NCBI RefSeq assembly: GCF_900156645.1
Contig: NZ_FTOC01000001.1
Span: forward strand, 1 to 64,000
Reading direction: 5' to 3'
Origin: Salimicrobium flavidum
GTDB taxonomy: Bacteria > Bacillota > Bacilli > Bacillales > Halobacillaceae
Length of the DNA stretch: 64,000 nt
Positions 41,539-50,735 of the stretch are shown one piece after another. The position numbers and the translations under genes were made by a program. The notes under the pieces were generated by a model. The model did no database searches, had not been told where the DNA came from, and saw only the letters and a program-made list of their open reading frames with translations. How positions within the stretch are numbered: the first letter of the stretch is position 1; each line of letters begins with the position of its first letter.

Positions 41539-41808
41539 ATGAGTTCGATGGATAGAACGATGAGATTCAATTTCTCTGAAGAACCTGATGATCAGGACGT
41601 AGAGTCAATTTTAATGAACGTGTATGAAGCACTTCACGAAAAAGGGTATAATCCGATCAATCAGATCGTCGGCTATCTTCTTTCAGGAGACCCGGCTTAT
41701 ATCCCTCGCCACAAGGATGCACGTAATCTGATAAGAAAAATTGAACGGGATGAACTGATCGAAGAATTAGTGAAGTCGTATCTGAACAAGCAAAAAGAGG
41801 GTAAGTAA
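41539..41808 (+). CDS. ireB: IreB family regulatory protein
   Basis: The 89-residue protein (UPF0297) is nearly invariant in Bacillota; the block [20 protein letters not shown] is diagnostic. In Enterococcus IreB is a Thr-phosphorylated target of the PASTA kinase IreK and limits cephalosporin resistance. The N-terminal threonine in MDRTMRF is likely the matching site. ATG 41539 is chosen since AGGTG lies about 7 bases upstream. It overlaps ruvX by one base. Confidence 0.93.
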   Translation: MSSMDRTMRFNFSEEPDDQDVESILMNVYEALHEKGYNPINQIVGYLLSGDPAYIPRHKDARNLIRKIERDELIEELVKSYLNKQKEGK

Positions 41809-42224
41809 TGAAAAAAATCGGTCTGGATGTCGGTGAGAAGACAATAGGACTTGCTATCTCCGACTCCTTAGGTATGACAGCTCAGGGTATCAAGACCATT
41901 GAGTGGACAGAAGATGATTATTCTATCGCTCGTAGAGAACTCACTCCTCTTATCGAGGAGGAGTCTGTAACAGAAGCGGTCGTAGGATATCCAAAGAATA
42001 TGAACGGGTCTATTGGCCCTCGGGCTGAGCAGAGTGAACGGTTCGCAAAATGGCTTGAGAAGAATTTCAACCTGACCGTTCATCTCTGGGATGAACGATT
42101 GACTACTATGGCTGCAGAACGAGTTTTATTAGAAGCGGACATGAGTAGAAAGAAACGCAAAAAAGTAGTGGATAAAATGGCAGCAGTTATAATCCTACAG
42201 GGATTTCTGGATGCTTCACAATAA
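41808..42224 (+). CDS. ruvX: YqgF/RuvX-type Holliday junction resolvase-like protein
   Basis: The 138-residue RNase H-fold protein starts [18 protein letters not shown] and contains [16 protein letters not shown] and [13 protein letters not shown], the family blocks. Proposed roles are pre-16S rRNA maturation and junction resolution. It is equivalent to B. subtilis YrrK and is co-transcribed with ireB and the DUF1292 gene. Confidence 0.93.
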   Translation: MKKIGLDVGEKTIGLAISDSLGMTAQGIKTIEWTEDDYSIARRELTPLIEEESVTEAVVGYPKNMNGSIGPRAEQSERFAKWLEKNFNLTVHLWDERLTTMAAERVLLEADMSRKKRKKVVDKMAAVIILQGFLDASQ

Positions 42225-42238
42225 GGAGGATATAAAGC

Positions 42239-42523
42239 ATGGCATTAGAAAAAGAAGAGAGAATTGTAATACCTGATGAAAACGGTGAAGAACATCTTTT
42301 TGAAGTATTATTCACTTTCGATGTAGAAAAGACTGGTCATTCCTACATTGCGGTAGTTCCAGCAGAACAAAAGGAAAATGAAGAAGTCGAAGTATTCGCT
42401 TTCCGTTATGAGGAAAAAGAAGATGATGAAGAGAATCTTTCCCTCTACCAAATCGAATCCGATCAGGAATGGGAAATGGTAGAAGAAATGCTCAATACAT
42501 TGACAGATGAAGATTTGACTTAA
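42239..42523 (+). CDS. yrzB: DUF1292 protein
   Basis: The 94-residue, strongly acidic protein matches DUF1292 (YrzB). The signs are IPDENGEEHLFEVLFTFD, then HSYIAVVPAEQ and a tail ending EWEMVEEMLNTLTDED. Function is unknown. It closes the ireB-ruvX-yrzB unit of Bacillaceae. A terminator follows at once. Confidence 0.9.
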   Translation: MALEKEERIVIPDENGEEHLFEVLFTFDVEKTGHSYIAVVPAEQKENEEVEVFAFRYEEKEDDEENLSLYQIESDQEWEMVEEMLNTLTDEDLT

Positions 42524-42526
42524 AAC

Positions 42527-42555
42527 AAAAACCCCGGCGCATACCGGGGTTTTTA
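42527..42555 (+). terminator. Terminator after yrzB
   Basis: AAAACCCCGG pairs with CCGGGGTTTT around 6 bases, followed by T-rich sequence. Confidence 0.9.
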
Positions 42556-42650
42556 TTACTGTTGAATGAGGCATGTTCTTAGTTGGAGTGAAAAAAGTTA
42601 CTCTTCCCTGATTTATTTGTGAGGGACCCCTCCCATGAATTGAATGTTCT

Positions 42651-42680
42651 TCGACAGGAATCAATAAATTATAGTATAAT
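42651..42680 (+). promoter_or_regulatory. Promoter of mltG
   Basis: TCGACA and TATAAT are 18 bases apart, 25 bases before the mltG start. Confidence 0.6.
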
Positions 42681-42704
42681 ATATCCGGTGAAGGGGGATG
42701 TAAC

Positions 42705-43829
42705 GTGTCAGATTCAAAATTCAAAAAAGAGTATGAAACGAAGAAAAAGTCCCGTTCTGAAGAAGCGGGGACGGTGCGTAAAATTGTTGCAACCGTATTG
42801 ATAACTATAACAATCGTTCTGATTGTAGGCATTGTAGGTGGCTATTTTTATATTTCCAATGCGCTTGAGCCGGTAAACGAAAATAATGAAGAACCCGTGA
42901 ATGTGGAAATACCTACTGGTTCTACGAATTCAGAAATAGCAGCGATCCTTGAAGAACAAGGGATCATTTCTAATTCAACAGTATTCAGGTTTTACACGAA
43001 ATTCAACAATGAAACAGGATTTCAGGCCGGTAATTATCAATTCACGCCTGCCATGAAATTGGACAATATCATTGAATCTTTGCAGACTGGTCAGATTGTC
43101 AAAGATCCTGTGAAACGTGTGACCATACCTGAAGGATATACGCTGGAACAAATAGCCGAGGTATATGCTGAAGAATTTTCTTTTTCAAAGGAAGATTTCA
43201 TGAATAAGGTGAACGACTCTGAATATATTTCTCAATTGATGGAGAGTCATCCTGCGTTACTGACGGAAGAGATCCTTCAGGAAGAGATCCGCTACCCTTT
43301 AGAAGGTTATTTGTTCGCTGCTACGTACCCTTTCTATAAAGAGGAAGTGAGTGTTGAAGAAATAGTCGAAAAGATGGTTTCGAAAACAGAATCTGTTGTA
43401 ATGCCGCGTATGGAATCCCTGGAAGAACAAGGGCTTAATGTACATGAAGCGGTCACTATGGCCTCTCTACTTGAGAATGAAGCCAGAACTGCTCAAAGCC
43501 GTAGAGAGATTGCCGGGGTGTTTTACAACCGTCTTGAAGAAGAGATGCCTCTTCAGACGGACCCAACCGTAGCGTATGCACATGGAGAACATCTGGAACG
43601 TACCATGTATGATGATCTGGAAATTGAATCACCGTATAATACGTACCACGTGACCGGGCTACCGATTGGTCCAATCTCCAATTTCAATGAAAATTCCATT
43701 GAAGCTGCAGCTAGTCCTATCAACTCGGACTACTTATATTTCCTTGCAGACAATGAAGGTAATATCCATTACTCCGAGACTCTGGAAGAGCATAACAAAA
43801 AACGCGACGAATATCTGTCTGAAGAATAG
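42705..43829 (+). CDS. mltG: Endolytic murein transglycosylase MltG
   Basis: MltG cuts new glycan strands and so sets their length. The 374 residues begin with a basic cytoplasmic stretch, then a membrane helix (about 29-50) and the extracytoplasmic YceG-like domain. The catalytic Glu lies in ASLLENEARTAQSRREIAGVF; LQTDPTVAYAHG and TGLPIGPISNF are also typical. The start is GTG 42705 after AAGGGGGATG. Confidence 0.94.
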   Translation: MSDSKFKKEYETKKKSRSEEAGTVRKIVATVLITITIVLIVGIVGGYFYISNALEPVNENNEEPVNVEIPTGSTNSEIAAILEEQGIISNSTVFRFYTKFNNETGFQAGNYQFTPAMKLDNIIESLQTGQIVKDPVKRVTIPEGYTLEQIAEVYAEEFSFSKEDFMNKVNDSEYISQLMESHPALLTEEILQEEIRYPLEGYLFAATYPFYKEEVSVEEIVEKMVSKTESVVMPRMESLEEQGLNVHEAVTMASLLENEARTAQSRREIAGVFYNRLEEEMPLQTDPTVAYAHGEHLERTMYDDLEIESPYNTYHVTGLPIGPISNFNENSIEAAASPINSDYLYFLADNEGNIHYSETLEEHNKKRDEYLSEE

Positions 43830-43830
43830 G

Positions 43831-43870
43831 AAGAAGGAAAGCGGGAAAATTCTCGCTTTCCTTCTTTTTT
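43831..43870 (+). terminator. Terminator after mltG
   Basis: AAGAAGGAAAGCG pairs with CGCTTTCCTTCTT around 10 bases, followed by TTTTTT. Confidence 0.92.
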
Positions 43871-43920
43871 CTATGTTAAAATAATTAAGTTGTAAATGGA
43901 AAAGGTAAAGGAAGATGACT

Positions 43921-44556
43921 ATGAATAGAGAATCGGATTATCTCCGGGGCCTTGTGCCGGAGTCGGAAGAATTCATCCGAAATATGGAAGAATACGCGGA
44001 AGAAAATCGTATTCCAATCATGGAAAAAGAGTCTATGCATTTTCTGAAACAGCTACTGCACATAAAAAAATGCGCGACTGTTCTGGAAATAGGTACGGCA
44101 ATCGGTTATTCCGCCATTGAGATGGCCCATGCACATCCGGAGATTCACATCGTTTCGATAGAAAGAGACAGACAAAGGTATGAGGAAGCGATGAATAATA
44201 AAATGAACTCAGACGTAAGCGAAAGGCTCACTTTCCATTATGGGGATGCCCTTGAAATGGAGGAGGAGTTAGGGGAGTTCGGACCGTTTGATGTATTGTT
44301 CATTGATGCAGCGAAGGGTCAGTACCGTCGTTTTTTTGAATTATACGCGCCTTTGCTAACTGATGATGGTATCATCATATCAGACAATGTGTTGTTCAAG
44401 GGACTTGTAGCAAACCCCGACACGGAGGATAAAAGAATGGTGAAAATAGCTGATAAAATTCGGACCTTCAACGAATGGCTTACACAATTAGAAGATTATG
44501 ATACCTCCATTCTCCCTATAGGAGATGGAGTGGCACTTACGACTAAACGCATGTAA
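43921..44556 (+). CDS. trmR: tRNA 5-hydroxyuridine methyltransferase TrmR
   Basis: The O-methyltransferase is like B. subtilis YrrM, now TrmR, which methylates 5-hydroxyuridine at the tRNA wobble position. The 211 residues have the SAM motif [16 protein letters not shown] and [20 protein letters not shown]. The end of the fold is near [13 protein letters not shown] 43921 is preferred to 43915, which touches the ribosome site AAAGGAAG. The yrrN and yrrO peptidase genes that follow in B. subtilis are absent; udk is next. Confidence 0.9.
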   Translation: MNRESDYLRGLVPESEEFIRNMEEYAEENRIPIMEKESMHFLKQLLHIKKCATVLEIGTAIGYSAIEMAHAHPEIHIVSIERDRQRYEEAMNNKMNSDVSERLTFHYGDALEMEEELGEFGPFDVLFIDAAKGQYRRFFELYAPLLTDDGIIISDNVLFKGLVANPDTEDKRMVKIADKIRTFNEWLTQLEDYDTSILPIGDGVALTTKRM

Positions 44557-44581
44557 GATGAGAGAGGAGATCGGTTTTTCG

Positions 44582-45226
44582 ATGATGGATAAACCTATTG
44601 TAATCGGGGTAGCGGGGGGATCCGGCTCCGGAAAGACGAGTGTAACGAAATCTATAATTCAACAGTTCACAGAACATTCGATATTAATGATCGAGCAGGA
44701 CTATTATTACAAAGACCAATCTCATTTGCCTTATGAGGAAAGATTGAATACTAATTACGATCATCCCTTGGCGTTTGATACTGATCTTCTGATTGAACAT
44801 ATTAATCAACTCATAAACAGGGAATCGATTAAAAAGCCGATTTATGACTATAAAATGCATACCCGTTCGGATCAGACGATGCATGTGGAAGCGAAAGATG
44901 TCATTATACTTGAAGGCATTCTCATCCTTGAAGATGAAAAGCTTCGTGATCTGATGGATATCAAGGTTTTTGTGGATACGGATGCTGATGTAAGAATCAT
45001 AAGAAGAATGATGAGAGATATAAACGAACGGGGAAGAACCCTGGATTCAGTCATTGAACAATATACGAATGTAGTAAGGCCTATGCACCTGCAATTCGTT
45101 GAACCTACGAAGAGATATGCGGATATCATCATTCCGGAGGGTGGCCAAAATCACGTCGCTATTGATATCATGGCTACAAAAATCCAAACTATTCTAAGAG
45201 AACGAGGATTGCTTACAGAATTTTGA
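44582..45226 (+). CDS. udk: Uridine kinase
   Basis: Udk phosphorylates uridine and cytidine in pyrimidine salvage. The 214-residue enzyme shows the P-loop [17 protein letters not shown] and [18 protein letters not shown]. It also has [10 protein letters not shown] and [17 protein letters not shown]. The start is ATG 44582 (ATG 44585 is possible); the nearest ribosome site, GAGAGGAGA, is rather far away, about 13 bases. Confidence 0.96.
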   Translation: MMDKPIVIGVAGGSGSGKTSVTKSIIQQFTEHSILMIEQDYYYKDQSHLPYEERLNTNYDHPLAFDTDLLIEHINQLINRESIKKPIYDYKMHTRSDQTMHVEAKDVIILEGILILEDEKLRDLMDIKVFVDTDADVRIIRRMMRDINERGRTLDSVIEQYTNVVRPMHLQFVEPTKRYADIIIPEGGQNHVAIDIMATKIQTILRERGLLTEF

Positions 45227-45244
45227 AGGATGCAGTGAAAATAG

Positions 45245-45272
45245 TTGACTGTTAAGCATAATTTGGTAAAGT
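45245..45272 (+). promoter_or_regulatory. Possible promoter of greA
   Basis: TTGACT and TAAAGT are 16 bases apart, 48 bases before the greA start. Confidence 0.45.
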
Positions 45273-45320
45273 ATAGAGAGATTCATTAGTAAGTTGATCA
45301 GTTACAAGGAGTGTTTAGAC

Positions 45321-45797
45321 ATGCCAGAAGAAAATAGCTTTTATATGACCGAAGAAGGTAAAGCGAATTTGGAAAGTGAACTCCATGAATTGAAAACAGA
45401 GAAAAGAAAAGAAGTTGTCGAACGTATAAAGACTGCGAGAGACTTCGGAGATCTTTCGGAGAACTCGGAGTACGACGCAGCAAAAGATGAACAGGCTTTC
45501 GTGGAAAGCCGTATCCAGCAAATAGAGCACATGATCAGAAATGCTGTAATCATTGAAAATGATTCGGATAACCCTGATGTAGTTACTCTTGGGAAAACGG
45601 TAAAATTCCAGGAAATTCCTCAAGGAGATGAAGAGGCTTACACGATAGTAGGAAGTGCAGAAGCCGATCCATTCGAGGGTAAAATATCCAATGAATCTCC
45701 TATAGCGAAAAGTCTGCTTGGAAAAGAAATCGGGGATAAAGTTACCGTACACACTCCTGGAGGAGATCTTGAAGTGAAGATAATATCTGTATCTTAA
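45321..45797 (+). CDS. greA: Transcript cleavage factor GreA
   Basis: GreA rescues backtracked RNA polymerase. ATG 45321 after AAGGAGTG gives [14 protein letters not shown]. The 158 residues form the N-terminal coiled coil, whose tip carries the acidic pair in [18 protein letters not shown]. The C-terminal domain contains [16 protein letters not shown]. Own terminator immediately downstream. Confidence 0.97.
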   Translation: MPEENSFYMTEEGKANLESELHELKTEKRKEVVERIKTARDFGDLSENSEYDAAKDEQAFVESRIQQIEHMIRNAVIIENDSDNPDVVTLGKTVKFQEIPQGDEEAYTIVGSAEADPFEGKISNESPIAKSLLGKEIGDKVTVHTPGGDLEVKIISVS

Positions 45798-45823
45798 GCA
45801 GGAATTAAGTTTCCTGCTTTTTT
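45796..45823 (+). terminator. Terminator after greA
   Basis: AGCAGGAA pairs with TTCCTGCT around 6 bases, followed by six T; it starts in the stop codon. Confidence 0.92.
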
Positions 45824-45880
45824 GCTATTTCCATCCTTCTGCTTTCAATTGTATAATACATATATAAGGAGGGTGTTCAT

Positions 45881-46519
45881 ATGGATGAACAAGCTGGGAA
45901 ATCAAGACGGGAAAGAATGAAACACAAACGGAATAACAAGAAACTACTCTCCTTCTTGACAGGTATTCTGGCCGCAGTATTAGTTTTGTGGGCAGCTGGA
46001 AGCTTAATGGGCAGTGATGAAGAGCCCGAGTCCTCAGAATCGACCAATTCCGCTGAGTCGGAAACTGAAAATACTGAGAACCAAGAGACTGCATCGGAAG
46101 AGTCCACGGGTAATCAAGTGTCAGCTGAACAACTCCCGGAAGAAGCCTCGGAAGAAGAGGGGGATTCAGAGGAGTACGTCATAGAAAACAGTTCGAATGA
46201 TAATGTAAGTCGTGTCGTCAAGAAGGAATGGGAGACAATTGATACAAAGCAGGATACCTCAGGTCGCCACGTCGCTTCTTTTGATAGGGAATCGACCGAC
46301 TGGAATGAAATCTTGCAGGCCGTTTCGGTGGCTACGGAATTGAAAATGGAAGATATGATTACCTGGCGTGTCGAGAATGGCGGTGGACCTCAATTAGTCT
46401 CCGCTGTCGTTTCAGACAGTTCACAGGACAACGTTTACCGGGTACGTGTTGAATGGCAGAAAAAAGAAGGATACAAGCCGGTTCAACTCGAAATTTTGAA
46501 AGATAACCCTTATAACTGA
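45881..46519 (+). CDS. yrrS: DUF1510 membrane protein YrrS
   Basis: The 212-residue protein has a basic N-terminus, one membrane helix (about 27-45), and a long linker rich in Glu and Ser (about 47-110). A C-terminal globular DUF1510 domain follows, with WNEILQAVSVATEL and VYRVRVEWQKKEGYKPV. It matches B. subtilis YrrS; function is unknown. There, the penicillin-binding protein gene pbpI follows; here mtnN is next. A TATAAT (45852) precedes the AGGAGGGTG site. Confidence 0.88.
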   Translation: MDEQAGKSRRERMKHKRNNKKLLSFLTGILAAVLVLWAAGSLMGSDEEPESSESTNSAESETENTENQETASEESTGNQVSAEQLPEEASEEEGDSEEYVIENSSNDNVSRVVKKEWETIDTKQDTSGRHVASFDRESTDWNEILQAVSVATELKMEDMITWRVENGGGPQLVSAVVSDSSQDNVYRVRVEWQKKEGYKPVQLEILKDNPYN

Positions 46520-46540
46520 GGAGCAAAAGGAGCTTTTTGG

Positions 46541-47221
46541 ATGACAGTCGGAATTATTGGAGCCATGGATCAGGAAATCGCTTATTTGAAGAATGCTATG
46601 GTCATAGAAGAAGAACGTTCAGTCGCCGGTCAAACATTTACCAAGGGTCGGCTCAATGATAGAGATGTGGTGCTTTTGCTATCAGGCATAGGGAAAGTGA
46701 ATGCAGCGATGTCCACGACTATTCTTCATGAAGAATTCGATGTGGAATATGTGATCAACACCGGTTCTGCAGGAGGATTCGATCAAACACTCGAAGTGGG
46801 GAATGTAGTTGTTTCGGATGCTGTTCTTCACCATGACGTTAATGTGACTGCTTTCGGTTACGTACATGGTCAGATCCCCGGAATGCCGGAGCAATACCCG
46901 TCTGATGAAAGTCTCTCTAAAGCTGCGCTTGATTACCTCGAGTCTTCAGGTATAGGGGGAAAAAGAGGAATTATAGCTTCCGGAGATACATTTATGCAGG
47001 AGAAGGAGAAGGTCTCTGAAGTGCGGAGACGTTTTCCTGAACTCATAGCAGTAGAGATGGAGGCTGCAGCGGTTGCTCAAGTCTGTTACAAATATGGTAC
47101 TCCTTTTGTGGTTATTCGGGCTCTCTCAGATATAGCGGGTAAGGAATCCTCCATTTCTTTTGAACAGTTTCTTGAACAAGCGGCGAAGAATGCAACGGAA
47201 ATCATCAAAAAGCTGGTTTGA
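46541..47221 (+). CDS. mtnN: 5'-methylthioadenosine/S-adenosylhomocysteine nucleosidase
   Basis: MtnN hydrolyses MTA and SAH, recycling methionine and adenine. The 226 residues start GIIGAMDQEI and show SGIGKVNAAMSTTIL, NTGSAGGFD, VAVEMEAAAVAQVCY-like (VEMEAAAVAQ) and the catalytic Asp in IRALSDIAG. Complete and typical. Confidence 0.97.
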   Translation: MTVGIIGAMDQEIAYLKNAMVIEEERSVAGQTFTKGRLNDRDVVLLLSGIGKVNAAMSTTILHEEFDVEYVINTGSAGGFDQTLEVGNVVVSDAVLHHDVNVTAFGYVHGQIPGMPEQYPSDESLSKAALDYLESSGIGGKRGIIASGDTFMQEKEKVSEVRRRFPELIAVEMEAAAVAQVCYKYGTPFVVIRALSDIAGKESSISFEQFLEQAAKNATEIIKKLV

Positions 47222-47226
47222 ATATT

Positions 47227-47620
47227 AATGAGTTTGGGACAGAACGTATAGTAGATGTACAAAAACGAATATTCGAAGAAAAACACGGAGACTTCAATGG
47301 GAACAGCACGAGCTGAAACCGGGCCCATGGAAAGCGACGTGTTTTTTCTTACGCGTCATTCCATAAAAGAAGGCATATAAAAATCCGAACAATGTTGTTC
47401 GGATTTTTAAACGTAAAGCTCTGTTAAAGCCTATTGTTGATCATAGGAACGGAAGGTGGGGACGCCTGCGGGACTGGCATGGAAGGAAAATAGCCCGGAT
47501 CGACCAGAGGGAGCTTCGAAAAGTTTCCGCCATGCCCGCGGCAAGCTTCCACCTGAAGAGACGAATATCAACAAACGATAACAGAGCCAAACGTAAAAAT
47601 TTTTTGTCCCAGATTATTTT
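47227..47620 (+). repeat. Repeat family B, copy 2, interrupted by repeat A
   Basis: The left end GAGTTTGGGACAGAAC and the right end TTTTTTGTCCCAGATTATTTT are imperfect inverted repeats, matching the ends of the copy at 10590-10874. Shared interior blocks are ACACGGAGACT, GGGAACAGCACG, GCTGAAA and GGAAAGCGACGTGTT, then the hairpin TCCGAAC/GTTCGGA. The right end is separated from the rest by repeat A copy 2 and its target duplication, so the unit measures about 214 bp without the insert. Confidence 0.75.
47417..47588 (+). mobile_element. MITE-like repeat A, copy 2, nested in repeat B
   Basis: The 172-bp copy starts AGCTCTGTTAAAGCC and ends CGATAACAGAGCC. It has perfect 8-bp direct repeats AAACGTAA on both sides (47409-47416 and 47589-47596). 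Removing it with one repeat joins the two parts of repeat B. Same orientation as copy 1. Confidence 0.92.
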
Positions 47621-47630
47621 GTTTAATTTA

Positions 47631-47660
47631 AGGCTACCCTGATTATTTTCAGGGTAGCCT
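47631..47660. terminator. Bidirectional terminator between mtnN and mrpG
   Basis: AGGCTACCCTG pairs with CAGGGTAGCCT around 8 bases. AT-rich tails on both sides suit the two convergent operons. The 47661-47783 stretch beyond shows nothing else convincing. Confidence 0.8.
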
Positions 47661-47783
47661 AATTTAATTTTGAGTCTTATTCACTTTTCAACTTTCTCCG
47701 CTTGATAAAAGGAAGTTTCGTTATGCTTTCTCGGAAGGTGTCATTAATCCCGAAAAAAAGCGCCCCTGTATTCTTGAGACTCT

Positions 47784-48152
47784 CTAATCTTTGAAAGTTT
47801 TGCTGTAGTCGTCCCTGACAGCTTCCGGAGACAGGGGCACACCGCTTTTATAAGCTGCGCGACCTATCATATGAGCGGAAACAGGAGCGGTGATCAATAC
47901 GAAAATGATACCTAGTAATAGTTTCCCGCTGACAATACCGTGTTCATTGATCATAAACAGGAAAGCTCCAAGCATAAGTCCTGCCACGCCGAGAGTCGAG
48001 CTTTTCGTAGCGGCGTGAAGTCTCAAATACACGTTTTTGAAACGTACGACTCCTATTGAACCTGATAAAACAAAGAATGTGCCGGATAACAGGAAGAAAA
48101 TGATGAGTATGTCGAGAAATAAATTAATCCACGTTCCGCTCAATAATAACAC
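47784..48152 (-). CDS. mrpG: Na+/H+ antiporter subunit G
   Basis: MrpG is a small membrane subunit of the multi-gene Na+/H+ antiporter. The 122 residues have three helices, starting near 10-30, with the family pattern RFKNVYLRLHAATKSSTLGV. It is the last gene of the operon. Its start overlaps mrpF by 29 bases. Confidence 0.93.
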   Translation of the reverse strand: MLLLSGTWINLFLDILIIFFLLSGTFFVLSGSIGVVRFKNVYLRLHAATKSSTLGVAGLMLGAFLFMINEHGIVSGKLLLGIIFVLITAPVSAHMIGRAAYKSGVPLSPEAVRDDYSKTFKD

Positions 48153-48438
48153 CCTTTTCTATGAATTTCGCCAGGGCGATCGTTCCGATAAACAACAGGA
48201 TGCCGATCAACAGTACGACATCATTCAATCTCGTCGTAACAACGATGATCGTCACCAGGCCTGCAAGAGCCATAAGAGTGATGCCCATGACATCAAGAGC
48301 CACAGCTCTATCAGGGTTCGTAGGTCCTTTGAGCACCCGGTAGAGCAAGAGGAATATGGAAATGCCGACACCGATGATAGCTATTTGCGTAGAAATGTCT
48401 ATTAACGTTCTGGTCAGAGCGAGCGCGTTCTCCATCAC
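48124..48438 (-). CDS. mrpF: Na+/H+ antiporter subunit F
   Basis: The 104-residue protein has three membrane helices. It shows the subunit F signature RVLKGPTNPDRAVALDVMG in the first loop. It overlaps mrpE by 4 bases and mrpG by 29, so translation is tightly linked. Confidence 0.93.
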   Translation of the reverse strand: MMENALALTRTLIDISTQIAIIGVGISIFLLLYRVLKGPTNPDRAVALDVMGITLMALAGLVTIIVVTTRLNDVVLLIGILLFIGTIALAKFIEKGVIIERNVD

Positions 48439-48911
48439 CGGGTCACCTCCATAATCGCTTTTTCGAATGATTCTTTGATATCTGTAATCGATGATTCAAT
48501 ATCAGGTATATCCATAGCATGAATGTAAAGCGTCTCATGATCATCACTCACCGCAAGAGAGAGTGTACCGGGAGTAAGGGAAATGAGATTTGCAAGAATA
48601 GTGATTTCCCAGTCGCTTTTGACTTCCAGTGGAAGGGCGAAAATCCCCGGACGATTATCAAGGTCTTTTTTATAGACGAATTTGATTATATCTATAGAAG
48701 ATACGATCAGTTCCCGTATGAATAGTAACAGGAGCAATAACACTTTCCATACTTTAGTAATATAGAATGGTCTATTGATAAACCGTCGCATAATGAATAA
48801 AAGGAATATACCTAAAATATACCCGACGACAAAGGCAGTAAATGTGTACGTTTCACTGAGGAACATCCACATAATCGCTATAATGATGTTTAATACAATT
48901 TGAAATGGCAT
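48435..48911 (-). CDS. mrpE: Na+/H+ antiporter subunit E
   Basis: The 158-residue subunit has two hydrophobic segments at the N-terminus (about 1-40) and one near 60-80. A cytoplasmic part follows, with the family motif LANLISLTPGTLSLAVSDD. It is thought to be needed for complex stability. Confidence 0.93.
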   Translation of the reverse strand: MPFQIVLNIIIAIMWMFLSETYTFTAFVVGYILGIFLLFIMRRFINRPFYITKVWKVLLLLLLFIRELIVSSIDIIKFVYKKDLDNRPGIFALPLEVKSDWEITILANLISLTPGTLSLAVSDDHETLYIHAMDIPDIESSITDIKESFEKAIMEVTR

Positions 48912-48917
48912 AAACGT

Positions 48918-50402
48918 TTACTCCTTCAGTACAGATTCGATGTATAAGTCAGGGTTCATCACGTATTCTGCGATAGCTTCGATATTTGGATAAAACCATT
49001 CTGCACCAACACCAAGGATGATAGATATTGTCAAAAGAAGACCGATCGGCCAGGTCATCAGCGACAGGGAAGGTTTCTGTGAAGGCAGCTCCATTATATC
49101 AGGTTCGCCCCAGAAACCTTTAATAAATATTCTCATCATCGAGAAAAGTATCCCGAGACTGGAGATAAGAGCAGCCAGGACCACAAGGATTTCTTCCTGG
49201 GCCAATCCTCCCTGGAGAAGGAGCAGTTTCCCTATGAAACCGCTGAACGGTGGGATTCCTGCGAGTACCAGGGTCGCAAGGAAGAACATCCAGCCAAGGA
49301 CAGGGTAATGGTGGATCAAGCCACCCATTTTGTTCAGATCTGATGTTCCTGCCACATATATAATCGCACCGATCAGCATAAAGAGCACCGCTTTGATTAT
49401 CATATCATGTACGAGGTAGTAAATGGATCCTGCTATAGCAGTCTCTGTGAAAATGCCGATTCCCATCAGCATAAATCCTACTGCAGGAATGATGTTGTAA
49501 GCTATGATCAATTTCACGTTGTTTGTAGACAATGCTCCGATGACACCGAATATCATTGTGAAGATGGCCAGATAAATGAACAATGTATTCGTTAAGGTCA
49601 ATTCGTGGTTAAAGATAAGCGTGAATGTCCGCAAAATGGAATAGATACCGACTTTTGTCAGCAATGCGCCAAACAGGGCAGATACTACGGCATTAGGTAC
49701 TGTGTAAGAATTCGGAAGCCAGTAGTAAAGGGGGAAGACTGCTGCTTTTGTTGCAAAAACGAAAAAGAACAAAATAGCAATGGTAGTCAGGATCCCCTGC
49801 TGTTCGACTTCTCCTACTCTTTCGGCTGCTTGTGCCATGTTTACAGTTCCTACGACAGAATAGAGAAAAGAAATGGTGGTAACGAAAAGCATAGAAGAAA
49901 AGAGATTGATCAGTATATACTTCAAGGATTCTCTTAGCTGTGCCTTTCCGTTACCTAGTATAATCAGTCCGTAGGAAGCCATGAGAAGGACTTCGAAGAA
50001 TACGAAAAGGTTGAACAGGTCACCGGTTAAAAACGCCCCACTCACCCCTGAAATGAGCAGAAAGAAGAAACTGTAAAAGTAGAATTCTTCCTGTAGTTCA
50101 GAAAGTGATTTTGGCGCGTATATTACTGCTGCCAACCCGATGATGGCTGTAGTCAGGGCCAGCAGGGCGGACAATGGATCAGCCACAAGTACGATGCCGT
50201 AAGGGGCCTCCCAGTTTCCTAATTCAAGTACTATAGACCCTCCTGCATTTACCTGCAGGAAAATCAGAATAGTCACTCCCAGATGGATAACACTTGCCAC
50301 AATCGAGAAAATCCTTGCAGCTATTAGTTTTTTATGAAAGAAAGCTACTATTATCCCCGCCAGAAACGGGAGGGCTATAGGCAATACTGCTAAGTTACTC
50401 AT
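48918..50402 (-). CDS. mrpD: Na+/H+ antiporter subunit D
   Basis: MrpD is one of the two large, complex I-like ion-moving subunits. The 494 residues form about 14 helices. Residues typical of this family are seen in LFVFFEVLLMASYGLII (Glu in a helix) and FATKAAVFPLYYWLPNSYTV (Lys in a helix). The middle and the end keep further polar residues in helices. The start overlaps mrpC by 8 bases. Confidence 0.95.
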   Translation of the reverse strand: MSNLAVLPIALPFLAGIIVAFFHKKLIAARIFSIVASVIHLGVTILIFLQVNAGGSIVLELGNWEAPYGIVLVADPLSALLALTTAIIGLAAVIYAPKSLSELQEEFYFYSFFFLLISGVSGAFLTGDLFNLFVFFEVLLMASYGLIILGNGKAQLRESLKYILINLFSSMLFVTTISFLYSVVGTVNMAQAAERVGEVEQQGILTTIAILFFFVFATKAAVFPLYYWLPNSYTVPNAVVSALFGALLTKVGIYSILRTFTLIFNHELTLTNTLFIYLAIFTMIFGVIGALSTNNVKLIIAYNIIPAVGFMLMGIGIFTETAIAGSIYYLVHDMIIKAVLFMLIGAIIYVAGTSDLNKMGGLIHHYPVLGWMFFLATLVLAGIPPFSGFIGKLLLLQGGLAQEEILVVLAALISSLGILFSMMRIFIKGFWGEPDIMELPSQKPSLSLMTWPIGLLLTISIILGVGAEWFYPNIEAIAEYVMNPDLYIESVLKE

Positions 50403-50733
50403 AGTCGTTACCCCTCAGTTGTTCCATATTATCTGTATGATTGATTTGAGCTGCACGATAGGCAAGAACGAGTAATAAACTGGTGACTCCGAAACTGATG
50501 ACGATGGAAGTGAGAATCAATGCCTGAGGCAAAGGGTCCGTATAATTCTCAACCCCTTCGGTCAAAATTGGAGGAGCTCCGTCCTTCAGCCTCCCCATTG
50601 TAAGAATTGTAAGGTGTGCTCCATGAGATACCAAAGCTGTACCGATTACAATCCGCAGCAACTGTTTTTGAAGGAGGTTGTATACGCCGGTCATAAAAAG
50701 GATACCGGCGAGTACGGACATGATGATTTCCAT
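50395..50733 (-). CDS. mrpC: Na+/H+ antiporter subunit C
   Basis: MrpC resembles NuoK. The 112-residue protein has three helices with the conserved VGTALVSHGAHLTILTMG-like region (IGTALVSHGAHLTIL) and DPLPQALILTSIVISFG. Its start codon lies 2 bases after the mrpA stop. In most operons of this type mrpB lies between A and C; here it does not. Confidence 0.94.
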   Translation of the reverse strand: MEIIMSVLAGILFMTGVYNLLQKQLLRIVIGTALVSHGAHLTILTMGRLKDGAPPILTEGVENYTDPLPQALILTSIVISFGVTSLLLVLAYRAAQINHTDNMEQLRGNDYE

Positions 50734-50735
50734 TT

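Noticed and set aside
47670-47810. Minus-strand frame after mrpG ending FIKRRKLKSE
   Set aside because: It is open for about 60 codons but has no start with a ribosome site and overlaps the end of mrpG in another frame.
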